DNA from: Rhodalgimonas zhirmunskyi
GTDB lineage: Bacteria; Pseudomonadota; Alphaproteobacteria; Rhodobacterales; Rhodobacteraceae
Reading direction: 5' to 3'
Assembly: GCA_030848925.1 (NCBI GenBank)
Contig: JANFFA010000005.1
Span: 233,632-297,631 of the forward strand
Length of the DNA stretch: 64,000 nucleotides
This document shows, piece by piece, positions 8,512 through 17,176 of this stretch (positions within the stretch are counted from its first letter, which is position 1; each line of letters starts with the position of its first letter). The position numbers and the translations under genes were made by a program. The notes beneath the pieces are model-generated. The model made no database searches. It had not been told where the DNA came from and was given only the letters and a program-made list of their open reading frames with translations.

Positions 8512-9489
8512 ATGACGATCGAGGAAATGGCCGAGAAAATTGCCGCCGGGGACCGCCGCGCATTGGCCCGGGCGATCACGCTGGTGGAAAGCGGTCGCGC
8601 GGATCACCGCGAACAGGCGGCCGAACTTCTGGAGGCGCTGAAAGGCACCGGGCGGCAGGCGATCCGGGTCGGCCTTTCGGGCACGCCGGGCGTGGGCAAA
8701 TCCACCTTCATCGAAAGCTTTGGCTGCATGTTGACGGGCAAGGGGTTGAAGGTGGCGGTGCTGGCGGTCGATCCGTCTTCGACCCGCTCGGGCGGTTCGA
8801 TCCTTGGCGACAAGACCCGGATGGAGCGGCTGTCGCGCGACCCGAAGGCGTTTATCCGCCCCTCGCCCTCGCAAAGCCAGTTGGGTGGCGTGGCGCGGCG
8901 CACGCGCGAGGCGATTGCGCTGTGCGAGGCGGCGGGGTTCGACGTGGTGCTGATCGAGACGGTGGGTGTGGGCCAGTCCGAAACGATGGTGGCCGAGATG
9001 GCCGATATTTTCGTGCTGTTGCTGGCGCCTGCGGGGGGCGACGAACTGCAAGGTGTGAAGCGCGGCATCATGGAGATGGCCGACCTGATCCTTGTGAACA
9101 AGGCCGATGGCGATTTGAAACCGGCGGCGACGCGCACCTGTGCCGACTACGCCGGTGCGCTGAAGCTGTTGCGCAAGCGGCCGCAGGATCCGCAGGGCTT
9201 TCCCAAGGCGACGATGGTGTCGGCGCTGGAAGAAGCCGGGTTGGAGAAGGCGTGGGACGAGATGATGGCGCTGATCGAGTGGCGGCGCGAGAATGGGTTC
9301 TTCGAGGGCACTCGCGCGCAACAGGCGCGGTTCTGGTTCGGTGAGGAAGTGCGCCGGGCGATGTTGGCGCGGCTTGAGACCGAGGCCGCGCGCAAGGCCC
9401 TGAGCGAGCTTGGCGATGCCGTGGCCGAGGGCGAGATCACCCCGGCGCGGGCCGCGCAGACGGTTTTGAAGCGGGTCAACGAGGGGTGA
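8512..9489 (+). CDS. meaB: Methylmalonyl-CoA mutase-associated GTPase MeaB
   Basis: A 325-residue G3E-type GTPase (ArgK/MeaB). It protects and reactivates the B12-dependent mutases (methylmalonyl-CoA or ethylmalonyl-CoA mutase). The P-loop GTPGVGKS is at residues 57-64, the ETVGVGQSE switch region at 149-157 and the guanine-specificity motif NKAD at 196-199. A dimerisation segment makes up the C-terminus. GAGGGCAG stands in front of the ATG at 8512. No mutase gene is adjacent. In Rhodobacterales the partner usually belongs to the propionate or ethylmalonyl-CoA pathway encoded elsewhere. Confidence 0.92.
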   Translation: MTIEEMAEKIAAGDRRALARAITLVESGRADHREQAAELLEALKGTGRQAIRVGLSGTPGVGKSTFIESFGCMLTGKGLKVAVLAVDPSSTRSGGSILGDKTRMERLSRDPKAFIRPSPSQSQLGGVARRTREAIALCEAAGFDVVLIETVGVGQSETMVAEMADIFVLLLAPAGGDELQGVKRGIMEMADLILVNKADGDLKPAATRTCADYAGALKLLRKRPQDPQGFPKATMVSALEEAGLEKAWDEMMALIEWRRENGFFEGTRAQQARFWFGEEVRRAMLARLETEAARKALSELGDAVAEGEITPARAAQTVLKRVNEG

Positions 9490-9550
9490 TCCGTATTTGC
9501 TGATCCGGGGGGCGATCCACAGGCGGTTTGCGCCTTTGGTCGCGTCTCTG

Positions 9551-9619
9551 CCAGACGGCTTCGTGCCAGATGGCTGATTGCATGAGCGTTTTTCGTCCGA
9601 CTGCTTTTCAGCCGTCTGG
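9551..9619. repeat. Spaced 10-bp inverted repeat upstream of the che operon
   Basis: CCAGACGGCT (9551-9560) is the exact reverse complement of AGCCGTCTGG (9610-9619). A degenerate direct copy CCAGATGGCT lies at 9566-9575. The element lies in the 201-base gap before the first che gene, 72 bases upstream of its start. It could be an operator with two half sites or a weak terminator for meaB. Confidence 0.4.
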
Positions 9620-9690
9620 AACCGATTGTTAAGACTATCGGCCTAGGCTTTCCGCGACCGAATTCAACGGACTTGCGGGAAGAGTATCTG

Positions 9691-10002
9691 ATGTCAGTGT
9701 CCAAGCAGGCCTGTGGCCCGGAAGCCGCGCGCGAGATCGTCTTGCCCGCGCGGCTGGATGTGGCGATTTGCGGTTCTCTCTCGGAAGAGTTGAAGGCGGC
9801 GCAGGGAAGGCCGCTGACCCTTGATGCCTCGGGCGTGGAGTTTCTTGGCGCGATGGTGCTGCAATTGCTGATCTCGGCGCGGCGGCAATGGCGGATTGAC
9901 GGACTGCCGTTTCATGTCAGGGCCCCGTCAGGGGCGTTCTGCTCGGGACTGGCCCTTCTGGGGTATGCCCACGCGCCCTTCGAGGAGGGGGCGCCGGCAT
10001 GA
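9691..10002 (+). CDS. STAS-domain protein at the head of the che operon (CheS-like)
   Basis: A 103-residue single STAS domain. The segment RPLTLDASGVEFLGAMVLQLL resembles the anti-sigma-antagonist fold, but the usual phospho-Ser site has become EFLGA. The ATG at 9691 is preferred over the in-frame TTG at 9673 because GGGAAGAG (9677-9684) lies at the right distance. It overlaps cheY by four bases. In Sinorhizobium meliloti the gene before cheY1-cheA is cheS, encoding a small protein that binds CheA and speeds loss of CheY1-P. Position and size here match CheS. The functional identity is inferred from order, not from a clear alignment. Confidence 0.7.
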   Translation: MSVSKQACGPEAAREIVLPARLDVAICGSLSEELKAAQGRPLTLDASGVEFLGAMVLQLLISARRQWRIDGLPFHVRAPSGAFCSGLALLGYAHAPFEEGAPA

Positions 10003-10364
10003 GGAGGAAGGTCTTCGCCGTCGACGATTCACGCACCATGCGCGCCATGCTGGAAGCGACGTTGCACGCTGCCGGTTTCGATGTGGCGCTGGCCGAGGAC
10101 GGGCAGGATGGGCTGGACCGGATCGACCGGGTTGCGCCGGATCTGGTGATCACGGATCTCAATATGCCCCGGCTTGACGGGTTTGGTTTTATCGAAGGCG
10201 TGCGCGCGAGGGAGAGGCACAGGGGCCTGCCCATTCTTGTTCTGACGACCGAGAGCGGTGCCGCCCTCAAGATGCGGGCGCGCGAGGTTGGGGCGACCGG
10301 ATGGATCGTGAAGCCCTTTGACGATGCCAAGCTGGTGGCCGCGATCAACCGGCTTGTGGCCTAG
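9999..10364 (+). CDS. cheY: CheY-type chemotaxis response regulator (first copy)
   Basis: A 121-residue receiver-only protein. The acidic pair D9-D10, phospho-acceptor D53 (LVITDLNMPRLDG), switch Thr T83/T84 and K105 (IVKPFD) are all present. It should be phosphorylated by the CheA encoded eight bases downstream. The ATG at 9999 overlaps the stop of the STAS gene (ATGA) and GAGGAGG precedes it. By position it corresponds to CheY1 of S. meliloti, which serves as a phosphate sink there, while the second CheY drives the motor. Whether the same division of labour holds here is inference. Confidence 0.9.
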   Translation: MRRKVFAVDDSRTMRAMLEATLHAAGFDVALAEDGQDGLDRIDRVAPDLVITDLNMPRLDGFGFIEGVRARERHRGLPILVLTTESGAALKMRAREVGATGWIVKPFDDAKLVAAINRLVA

Positions 10365-10372
10365 GTGTTGCC

Positions 10373-12688
10373 ATGGACGATCTGCGCAACGGGTTTTTTC
10401 AGGAATGTGACGAGCTTTTTGAAGGGTTGGTCGAGGGTTTGAACGCGCTCGACGAGGGCCGGGGCAGCAGGGAAACCATCAATGCGATGTTTCGTGCAGT
10501 GCATTCGATCAAGGGCGGCGCGGGGGCGTTCAAGCTGGATCAACTGGTGAGTTTTGCCCATGCCTTCGAGACCGCGCTTGATGACATCCGGTTGGGCAAG
10601 GTGGCGGCGGATGCGCCCGTTGTGGCGCTGTTGTTCACGGCGAGCGACCATCTGAGCGATCTGGTCGAAGCGGCGCGGCGGGGACGGGATCGGGGGCGTG
10701 AGGCCGACCCGGACCGCGCAAGCGCGGTGCTGCGCGCGCTAAAGGCGTTGAGCGGCGGCGAGGGTGATGCGAGCGGTGATCCGACCACCGCGCAAAGCGC
10801 CGTGGTGGCGGAGTTCGAGGCAATAAAGCTGGATCTTGGGCTGGATGATCCTGCGGTATTTGCTGGCGCGGGCCACCCGGCCGGGGCGGGTGGCGATGGG
10901 GCGGATCGGACAGGCCGGTTTCGGATCCAATTTCGCGCGTATCGTGATTTGTTCGAGACGGGCAACGACCCTGCCTTGCTGTTCCGGGCGCTGGGCGAAT
11001 TGGGGGCCCTATCGGTCAGGGTGGATGACAGCGCTGTTGCGCCGCTTGGCCAGTTCGATTGGTGTGAGCCGGTGTTGAATTGGACCCTCGACCTTGTGGC
11101 GAAGCCTGGGGTTGCGGAGGACCGCTTGCGCGAGGTGTTCGAGTTTGTCGAAGAGGTCTGCAGTTTCGAGATCAAGCGCATTCCCGCCGCACAGAGCCTG
11201 TCTGGGCAGGCTGAGACTGCTGATCTCTGCGCCATGCTGCCGGGTCATTCGGTTGGGGACGCGGGCGGGCGGACGCCCCCTGTGGCAGAACCCGACCTTG
11301 GCGATGGCGCAGTGTCCGGCAATGAACGGGCCGTGTGCGAGACGACATGTGGCGCGACGACATGTGGAGAGACTGTGGGGCAGGCAAGCGCCCCTGCGGA
11401 CGAGGGGCAGATCATTGGGGCGGTGAGTGCCCCGCCGGTCAGTGAATGTGCCCCGTTGGATGGCAAGGGACATACGATTCGCGTGGATTTGCAGCGCGTC
11501 GATCGGCTGATCAACCTCGTCGGGGAGTTGGTGATTAGCGAGTCCATGCTGAGCCAGTCAATGGGCGCTTTGCCGGTGTCGTCTACGGCCGAGATCGACA
11601 TCGCGATGGGCCAGCTGAAGCAGCTGTCGGGAATGTTGCAAGAGAGCGTTATGGCGATCCGGGCGCAGCCGGTGCGTGGCCTTTTTCAGCGGATGAGCCG
11701 AATTCTGCGTGAAAGCGCGCGACAGGCTGGCAAGTCCGCGCGTCTTGTCACGCAGGGCGAGGCGACCGAGGTCGACAAGACCGTGACCGAACGGTTGGTG
11801 GAACCGCTTACCCACATGATCCGCAACGCGGTGGATCACGGATTGGAGGACGCCGACACGCGCCGCGCGCGCGGCAAGACCGAGCGTGGCACCATCACGT
11901 TGACGGCGGCGCATCGCTCGGGGCGCGTGGTGATCACGCTATCGGATGACGGTGGCGGCATCGACCGCGACAAGGTGCGTGCGATGGCGGTGGAAAAGGG
12001 GCTGATTGCGCCGCTGGAAACGCTTTCCAGAAGCGAGAGCGACAATTTGTTGTTTCTGTCCGGGTTTTCAACTGCGGGCGAGGTTTCGAACCTGTCTGGC
12101 CGGGGCGTGGGGATGGATGTGGTGCGGGCGGAAATCCAGTCGCTCGGCGGGCGGGTCACGCTTGCCTCGGTTGCCGGTGAGGGCACGACCGTAACGATCT
12201 CTCTGCCGCTGACACTGGCCGTGATGGAGGGGATGATCGTCCAGACCGCGGGTGAGACCATCGTCGTGCCGGCAACTGTTTTGCGCGAGACGGTTCTGGC
12301 CAGCGAGGCGGTGGTGCATGAGGTCATGAACGGGGACAGCGTTCTGCAGATGCGCGACGGTTTGGTGCCGATCGTCGATCTGGGCCGGGCGCTGGGCTAC
12401 AGCGCCGAAACCGGCCCGCTTGCGGCGCAATCCTTGCTGTTGATCGAGGATGACGCCGGCAATCGCACCGCATTGGCCGTGGATCGGATGATCGACCAGC
12501 GTGAGGTGGTGATCAAGGGACTGGAGCAGAATTTTGGACAGGTGCCGGGCATCGCGGCGGCCACGATCCTTGGAGATGGGAGGATCGCGCTGATCGTGGA
12601 CATTGAACAATTGCTTGCCCTGCCCGGTTCGATCGCCCCTCCGGAGGTTTTGCAAAACGCTGAAGCCAGAGGAGCACGACATGTCTGA
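10373..12688 (+). CDS. cheA: Chemotaxis histidine kinase CheA
   Basis: A 771-residue CheA. The P1 HPt domain at the N-terminus carries phospho-accepting H44 (AVHSIKGGAGAF). A long linker/P2 region of about residues 130-360 follows. P3 dimerisation is around 370-430. The P4 ATPase has its N box near residue 480 (HMIRNAVDHG) and G box near 525 (DDGGGID). The C-terminal P5 CheW-like domain runs from about 640. In the linker a 15-base duplication (GACGACATGTGG at 11341 and again at 11356) encodes the repeated TTCGA/TTCGE. CheA autophosphorylates in complex with receptors and CheW and passes phosphate to the two CheY proteins. cheW begins within its last codons. Confidence 0.96.
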   Translation: MDDLRNGFFQECDELFEGLVEGLNALDEGRGSRETINAMFRAVHSIKGGAGAFKLDQLVSFAHAFETALDDIRLGKVAADAPVVALLFTASDHLSDLVEAARRGRDRGREADPDRASAVLRALKALSGGEGDASGDPTTAQSAVVAEFEAIKLDLGLDDPAVFAGAGHPAGAGGDGADRTGRFRIQFRAYRDLFETGNDPALLFRALGELGALSVRVDDSAVAPLGQFDWCEPVLNWTLDLVAKPGVAEDRLREVFEFVEEVCSFEIKRIPAAQSLSGQAETADLCAMLPGHSVGDAGGRTPPVAEPDLGDGAVSGNERAVCETTCGATTCGETVGQASAPADEGQIIGAVSAPPVSECAPLDGKGHTIRVDLQRVDRLINLVGELVISESMLSQSMGALPVSSTAEIDIAMGQLKQLSGMLQESVMAIRAQPVRGLFQRMSRILRESARQAGKSARLVTQGEATEVDKTVTERLVEPLTHMIRNAVDHGLEDADTRRARGKTERGTITLTAAHRSGRVVITLSDDGGGIDRDKVRAMAVEKGLIAPLETLSRSESDNLLFLSGFSTAGEVSNLSGRGVGMDVVRAEIQSLGGRVTLASVAGEGTTVTISLPLTLAVMEGMIVQTAGETIVVPATVLRETVLASEAVVHEVMNGDSVLQMRDGLVPIVDLGRALGYSAETGPLAAQSLLLIEDDAGNRTALAVDRMIDQREVVIKGLEQNFGQVPGIAAATILGDGRIALIVDIEQLLALPGSIAPPEVLQNAEARGARHV

Positions 12689-13151
12689 GCGCGCCGCTGC
12701 CAAGGCCCATGGTCCCCGCCGCGAGATCTTTACCTTCGTGGTTGGCGATGCGGGCTATTGCATCGAGATCGAGCATGTTCTGGAAATTCGTGCGTGGACG
12801 GAGACGACCACGATGCCGCAGACACCCGAGTATGTGACCGGGTTGATGAACCTGCGTGGGATCGTCGTGCCGGTGATTGATCTGTCGCTCAGGCTTGGCC
12901 TTGGGCGGGCCGCTGCAACGCCGCGCCATGTGATCATTATCGTGCGGGTTTCGGATCAGACCGTCGGGTTTCTTGTGCAGGGGGTGTCGGACATCCTGAC
13001 GGTCGAGGAGGGGGATTTGAAGCCCGTGCCACGGGTGTCCCTGCCTGCGACGCAGAGCTTTGTGAAAGGGGTCTATACCCTGTCGGACCAGTTGATCAGG
13101 GCGGTCGATGTTCACCAGATCCTTCCTGATCGGGATGGGATGGCGGCATGA
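12681..13151 (+). CDS. cheW: Chemotaxis coupling protein CheW
   Basis: A 156-residue CheW that links CheA to chemoreceptors. The ATG at 12681 is chosen because AGAGGAG stands just upstream and the protein then begins shortly before the CheW fold (REIFTFVVGDAGYCIEIEHVLEIRAW). The typical LMNLRGIVVPVIDL segment follows. It overlaps the end of cheA by eight bases and cheR by four, so translation is probably coupled along the operon. Confidence 0.94.
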   Translation: MSERAAAKAHGPRREIFTFVVGDAGYCIEIEHVLEIRAWTETTTMPQTPEYVTGLMNLRGIVVPVIDLSLRLGLGRAAATPRHVIIIVRVSDQTVGFLVQGVSDILTVEEGDLKPVPRVSLPATQSFVKGVYTLSDQLIRAVDVHQILPDRDGMAA

Positions 13152-14170
13152 CGCAAATGACGGATGAGAAGCCATCGGAAAGACGCATCGATGAGGCGGA
13201 TTTTCTTCGTATTGCCAAGCATTTGCATCGGTTGACCGGAATTTACCTGACTGCGGCCAAGCGGGCGATGGTGGCGTCGCGCTTGCGCCAGCGGGTCAAG
13301 GCGGTGGGGCTTGGCAGCCTGACGGCTTATGCCGACCTGATCCATTCGCCCGCGGGTGCGGCCGAGCTTGAGGAAATGATACAGGCCCTGACGACAAACA
13401 TGACGCGGTTCGATCGCGAGGCGACACAGTTCGCGCATTTCGATGCCGAGGTCATGCCGGACCTTGCCGCACGTGCCCGCGCCGGAGAGCGCGTGCGCCT
13501 GTGGTCGGCAGGCTGTTCGAGCGGCGAAGAGGCGTATTCACTGGGGTTTCGGGTGCTGGACCATTGCCCCGAGGCGGCGCGGCTGGATCTTCGGATCCTT
13601 GCCACGGACATCGATCGCAGGATCCTTGAGCGCGCGACGGGGGGGCGGTATGCGCCGGAGCAATTGGCGCCGCTTTCGCCGCTGCATCGCGCGCGCTATT
13701 TCGATTGGCCGGATGGGGGCGATGTCGCCACGACAGGACCGCTCATCGGGGTGGACGATGCGCTGCGCGCGATCACCGCCTTTCGGCTTTTGAACCTGCT
13801 GTCCGAGTGGCCCTTTCGGGGCCGGTTCGACGTGATCATGTGCCGCAATGTGACGATCTATTTCGATGCCGAGACGCAGTTGCGACTTTGGCGGCGCTTC
13901 TTTGATCAGCTTGAGCCGGGTGGGGTGCTTTACATCGGGCATTCCGAGGTGATCCGGTCAGAAGCGCCGTTGGATTTCGACGCGCTGGGCGCGGGTGTGT
14001 TTCGCAAGCGCGGCGCGCGCCTTGCCCGTGTTGGGCCGAGGTTTGTTGGCCGATCTGTCAGCGTATCTGTGAGCGGGTCGAAACCGGCGTGCCAGACAGT
14101 GGCCATTGCGGCGCCGGTGACAGGTGCAAAAGGGCGCTTTGCCGAGTGGCGGATAGAGGGGGACTTATGA
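13148..14170 (+). CDS. cheR: Chemotaxis protein methyltransferase CheR
   Basis: A 340-residue CheR. The helical N-terminal domain (residues 15-85) ends in LTTNMTRFDREATQF. The SAM-binding domain follows with WSAGCSSGEEAYSLG (119-133) and the later MCRNVTIYFD motif. It methylates receptor glutamates during adaptation. The last 50 or so residues (from about GARLARVGPRF) extend beyond the CheR fold and look unstructured. The operon does not contain the opposing methylesterase cheB, which normally sits right after cheR. The start ATG overlaps the cheW stop and the end overlaps the second cheY. Confidence 0.94.
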   Translation: MTQMTDEKPSERRIDEADFLRIAKHLHRLTGIYLTAAKRAMVASRLRQRVKAVGLGSLTAYADLIHSPAGAAELEEMIQALTTNMTRFDREATQFAHFDAEVMPDLAARARAGERVRLWSAGCSSGEEAYSLGFRVLDHCPEAARLDLRILATDIDRRILERATGGRYAPEQLAPLSPLHRARYFDWPDGGDVATTGPLIGVDDALRAITAFRLLNLLSEWPFRGRFDVIMCRNVTIYFDAETQLRLWRRFFDQLEPGGVLYIGHSEVIRSEAPLDFDALGAGVFRKRGARLARVGPRFVGRSVSVSVSGSKPACQTVAIAAPVTGAKGRFAEWRIEGDL

Positions 14171-14553
14171 GCCTGAAGGATAAGCTGCATGTGATGCTTG
14201 TTGACGATATGTCGACCTCGCGTGCCCTGATCAGCCAATCGCTGGATGAGATCGGGATTACCAATTACCGCTCGGAAACGAATGCTCAGTCGGCGTGGAG
14301 GACCCTGATCGCGCAGCCGGCGCATCTGGTGATATCGGATTACAACATGCCGGGGATGGATGGGCTGCAACTGTTGCAAGCTTTGCGTTCTCATCCGACG
14401 ACGGCGCGGATCGGGTTCATCCTGATTACCGGACGCGCCACCCGCGAGATCATCGAGGCCGGGCAGAAACTGGCGATGAACAACTACCTGATGAAACCCT
14501 TTGAGCCGATGCAGATGAAGGCCTGTATCGAGAAGGTGGTGGGGCGGCTTTGA
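14167..14553 (+). CDS. cheY: CheY-type response regulator (second copy)
   Basis: A 128-residue receiver domain with D13-D14, phospho-acceptor D58 (LVISDYNMPGMDG), T88 and K110 (YLMKPFEPMQ). It is equivalent in position to CheY2 of S. meliloti, the form that acts on the flagellar motor. The ATG at 14167 overlaps the cheR stop. The frame is open 78 bases further upstream, but that would overlap cheR and adds no receiver sequence. Confidence 0.9.
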   Translation: MSLKDKLHVMLVDDMSTSRALISQSLDEIGITNYRSETNAQSAWRTLIAQPAHLVISDYNMPGMDGLQLLQALRSHPTTARIGFILITGRATREIIEAGQKLAMNNYLMKPFEPMQMKACIEKVVGRL

Positions 14554-14641
14554 GGCGGCACAGGTTCTGGCAGACCCGAGCAGGGGCGCAGGGAGGGCAG
14601 GCCAGCGAGCCGGGTCAGGAATCGGCCCGCAGGGTAGGCGC

Positions 14642-14989
14642 ATGAAGCCCCCGCTGCTGACCGAGGTGATGGCCGTGATTGCCGGAGAGCTGGGTGAGTT
14701 GGCGCGGATCGCGCAGGCGCTTGACCAGAAGATCGCCGTGTTGGTGCCTGCGCCGATGGAAGACGAGCAACGCAAGGCCATTCAGCGGATCGATATGCTA
14801 CACCAGAGCTTGCGGGATTTGACGGCTGTTCTCGGACGGATTGCTGCGGATGAAAGCAATGGCCACCCGGCCCGCATCGAGGATATTTGCCGGGATGTGC
14901 AGCAAGCCTATATTCGTGAGCGGCTTTTGGCTGTTGGGGTGGCAACGTGCCCGCCGGATGCCGTCGATGGGCAGGTTGATCTGTTCTGA
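14642..14989 (+). CDS. Small CheZ/CheT-like protein, candidate CheY-P phosphatase
   Basis: A 115-residue, mostly helical protein ending the che operon, 88 bases after the second cheY. I do not recognise it from overall sequence. Two short features recall CheZ. One is a DxxxQ motif in a helix (D51-M-L-H-Q55), the spacing of the catalytic Asp and Gln of CheZ. The other is an acidic C-terminal tail DGQVDLF, similar in kind to the CheY-binding tail of CheZ (DQVDDLL...GF). S. meliloti ends its che operon with cheT, which has been described as a CheZ-type phosphatase. The gene order here supports the same role. The function is inferred. AGGGTAGG is a weak ribosome site. Confidence 0.6.
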   Translation: MKPPLLTEVMAVIAGELGELARIAQALDQKIAVLVPAPMEDEQRKAIQRIDMLHQSLRDLTAVLGRIAADESNGHPARIEDICRDVQQAYIRERLLAVGVATCPPDAVDGQVDLF

Positions 14990-14996
14990 AGCGAAG

Positions 14997-15021
14997 CGCC
15001 GCCCCCGGTGAAGGGGCGGCG
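14997..15021. terminator. GC hairpin between the che operon and the Deg protease gene
   Basis: CGCCGCCCC (14997-15005) pairs with GGGGCGGCG (15013-15021) across a seven-base loop, seven bases after the last che stop codon. No strong T-run follows on either strand. It can serve both convergent transcription units. Confidence 0.6.
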
Positions 15022-15058
15022 TGCGTTCGTCTCGTCTCTGGTTCAGCGCGATCCGCGC

Positions 15059-16231
<1,173 letters not shown>

Positions 16232-16504
16232 GATCTCTCTCTCCTTGGGGTGCGGATGGGATGCGGCACCCCGGCCTTTCCGGGCCAGCGTTCCGACGGA
16301 ATCGGGGCGGGTCACCGGGCGATGAGATCAATCTGGATGTGCTTCATTACGTGGACAGGGCAGGAAGATTGCATATGTGTTATCTGCTTCACGTTGGGGT
16401 GAGGCGGGACGATCGCGCGGGGCGAAAGATTGGCAAGCCCGCCTGTGTGGTCCATCTGAAAGGGGCCGCGCAGGCGTGCGCGGCGCGACAAGCGGAGGTT
16501 GGTC

Positions 16505-17176
16505 ATGAAAATTCTGGCGGTCGAGGATGACGCCACCACCGCCGGGTTCATCGAGCGCGGCTTTGCCGAAGAGGGCCATAGCGTTGATGTGCTGAGGTCC
16601 GGTCGCGAGGCGTTGAGCCAGGCGAGCCGGGGGGAATATGACGTGATGGTGGTGGACCGGATGCTGCCCGATCTGGATGGGCTGTCGCTGGTCAAGGCGT
16701 TGCGCGCGGCGGGGATCGCGACACCGGCGATTTTCCTGACCTCGCTGGGCGGGTTGGACGACCGGATCGAGGGACTGGAGTCGGGGGGCGACGATTACCT
16801 TGTGAAGCCCTTTGCCTTTGGCGAATTGTCGGCGCGGGTGGCCGCGCTGGGCCGTCGTCCGCCGTTGCAGCGCGAGGACACGGTTTTGAAGGCGGGCGAT
16901 CTGGAAATGGACCTGATCCGGCGGCGGGTGCGCCGGGGTGGACAGGAGATCGACCTGTTGCCGCGCGAGTTCGCGCTGCTCGAGCACCTGTTGCGCCGCA
17001 AGGGCCGGGTGCAGACGCGCACGATGCTTCTGGAAGCAGTGTGGAACATCAATTTCGACCCGCAGACCAACGTGGTTGAAACCCACATCAGCCGATTGCG
17101 GGCCAAGGTCGACAAACCGTTCGAGAGCGATCTGATCACCACGGTGCGCGGCGCGGGATACCGGATCGATGATTGA
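16505..17176 (+). CDS. OmpR/PhoB-family response regulator
   Basis: A 223-residue regulator. The receiver domain has D8-D9, D51 (MVVDRMLPDLDG), T79 and K101 (YLVKPFAF). The C-terminal winged-helix DNA-binding domain includes LLPREFALLEHLLRRKG and the ending VRGAGYRIDD. The ATG at 16505 with AGCGGAGG upstream is preferred to the TTG at 16499. It overlaps the kinase gene by eight bases. The sequence resembles the copper/heavy-metal (CusR/CzcR) branch, but no metal genes are adjacent. The inducing signal is therefore unknown. Confidence 0.88.
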   Translation: MKILAVEDDATTAGFIERGFAEEGHSVDVLRSGREALSQASRGEYDVMVVDRMLPDLDGLSLVKALRAAGIATPAIFLTSLGGLDDRIEGLESGGDDYLVKPFAFGELSARVAALGRRPPLQREDTVLKAGDLEMDLIRRRVRRGGQEIDLLPREFALLEHLLRRKGRVQTRTMLLEAVWNINFDPQTNVVETHISRLRAKVDKPFESDLITTVRGAGYRIDD

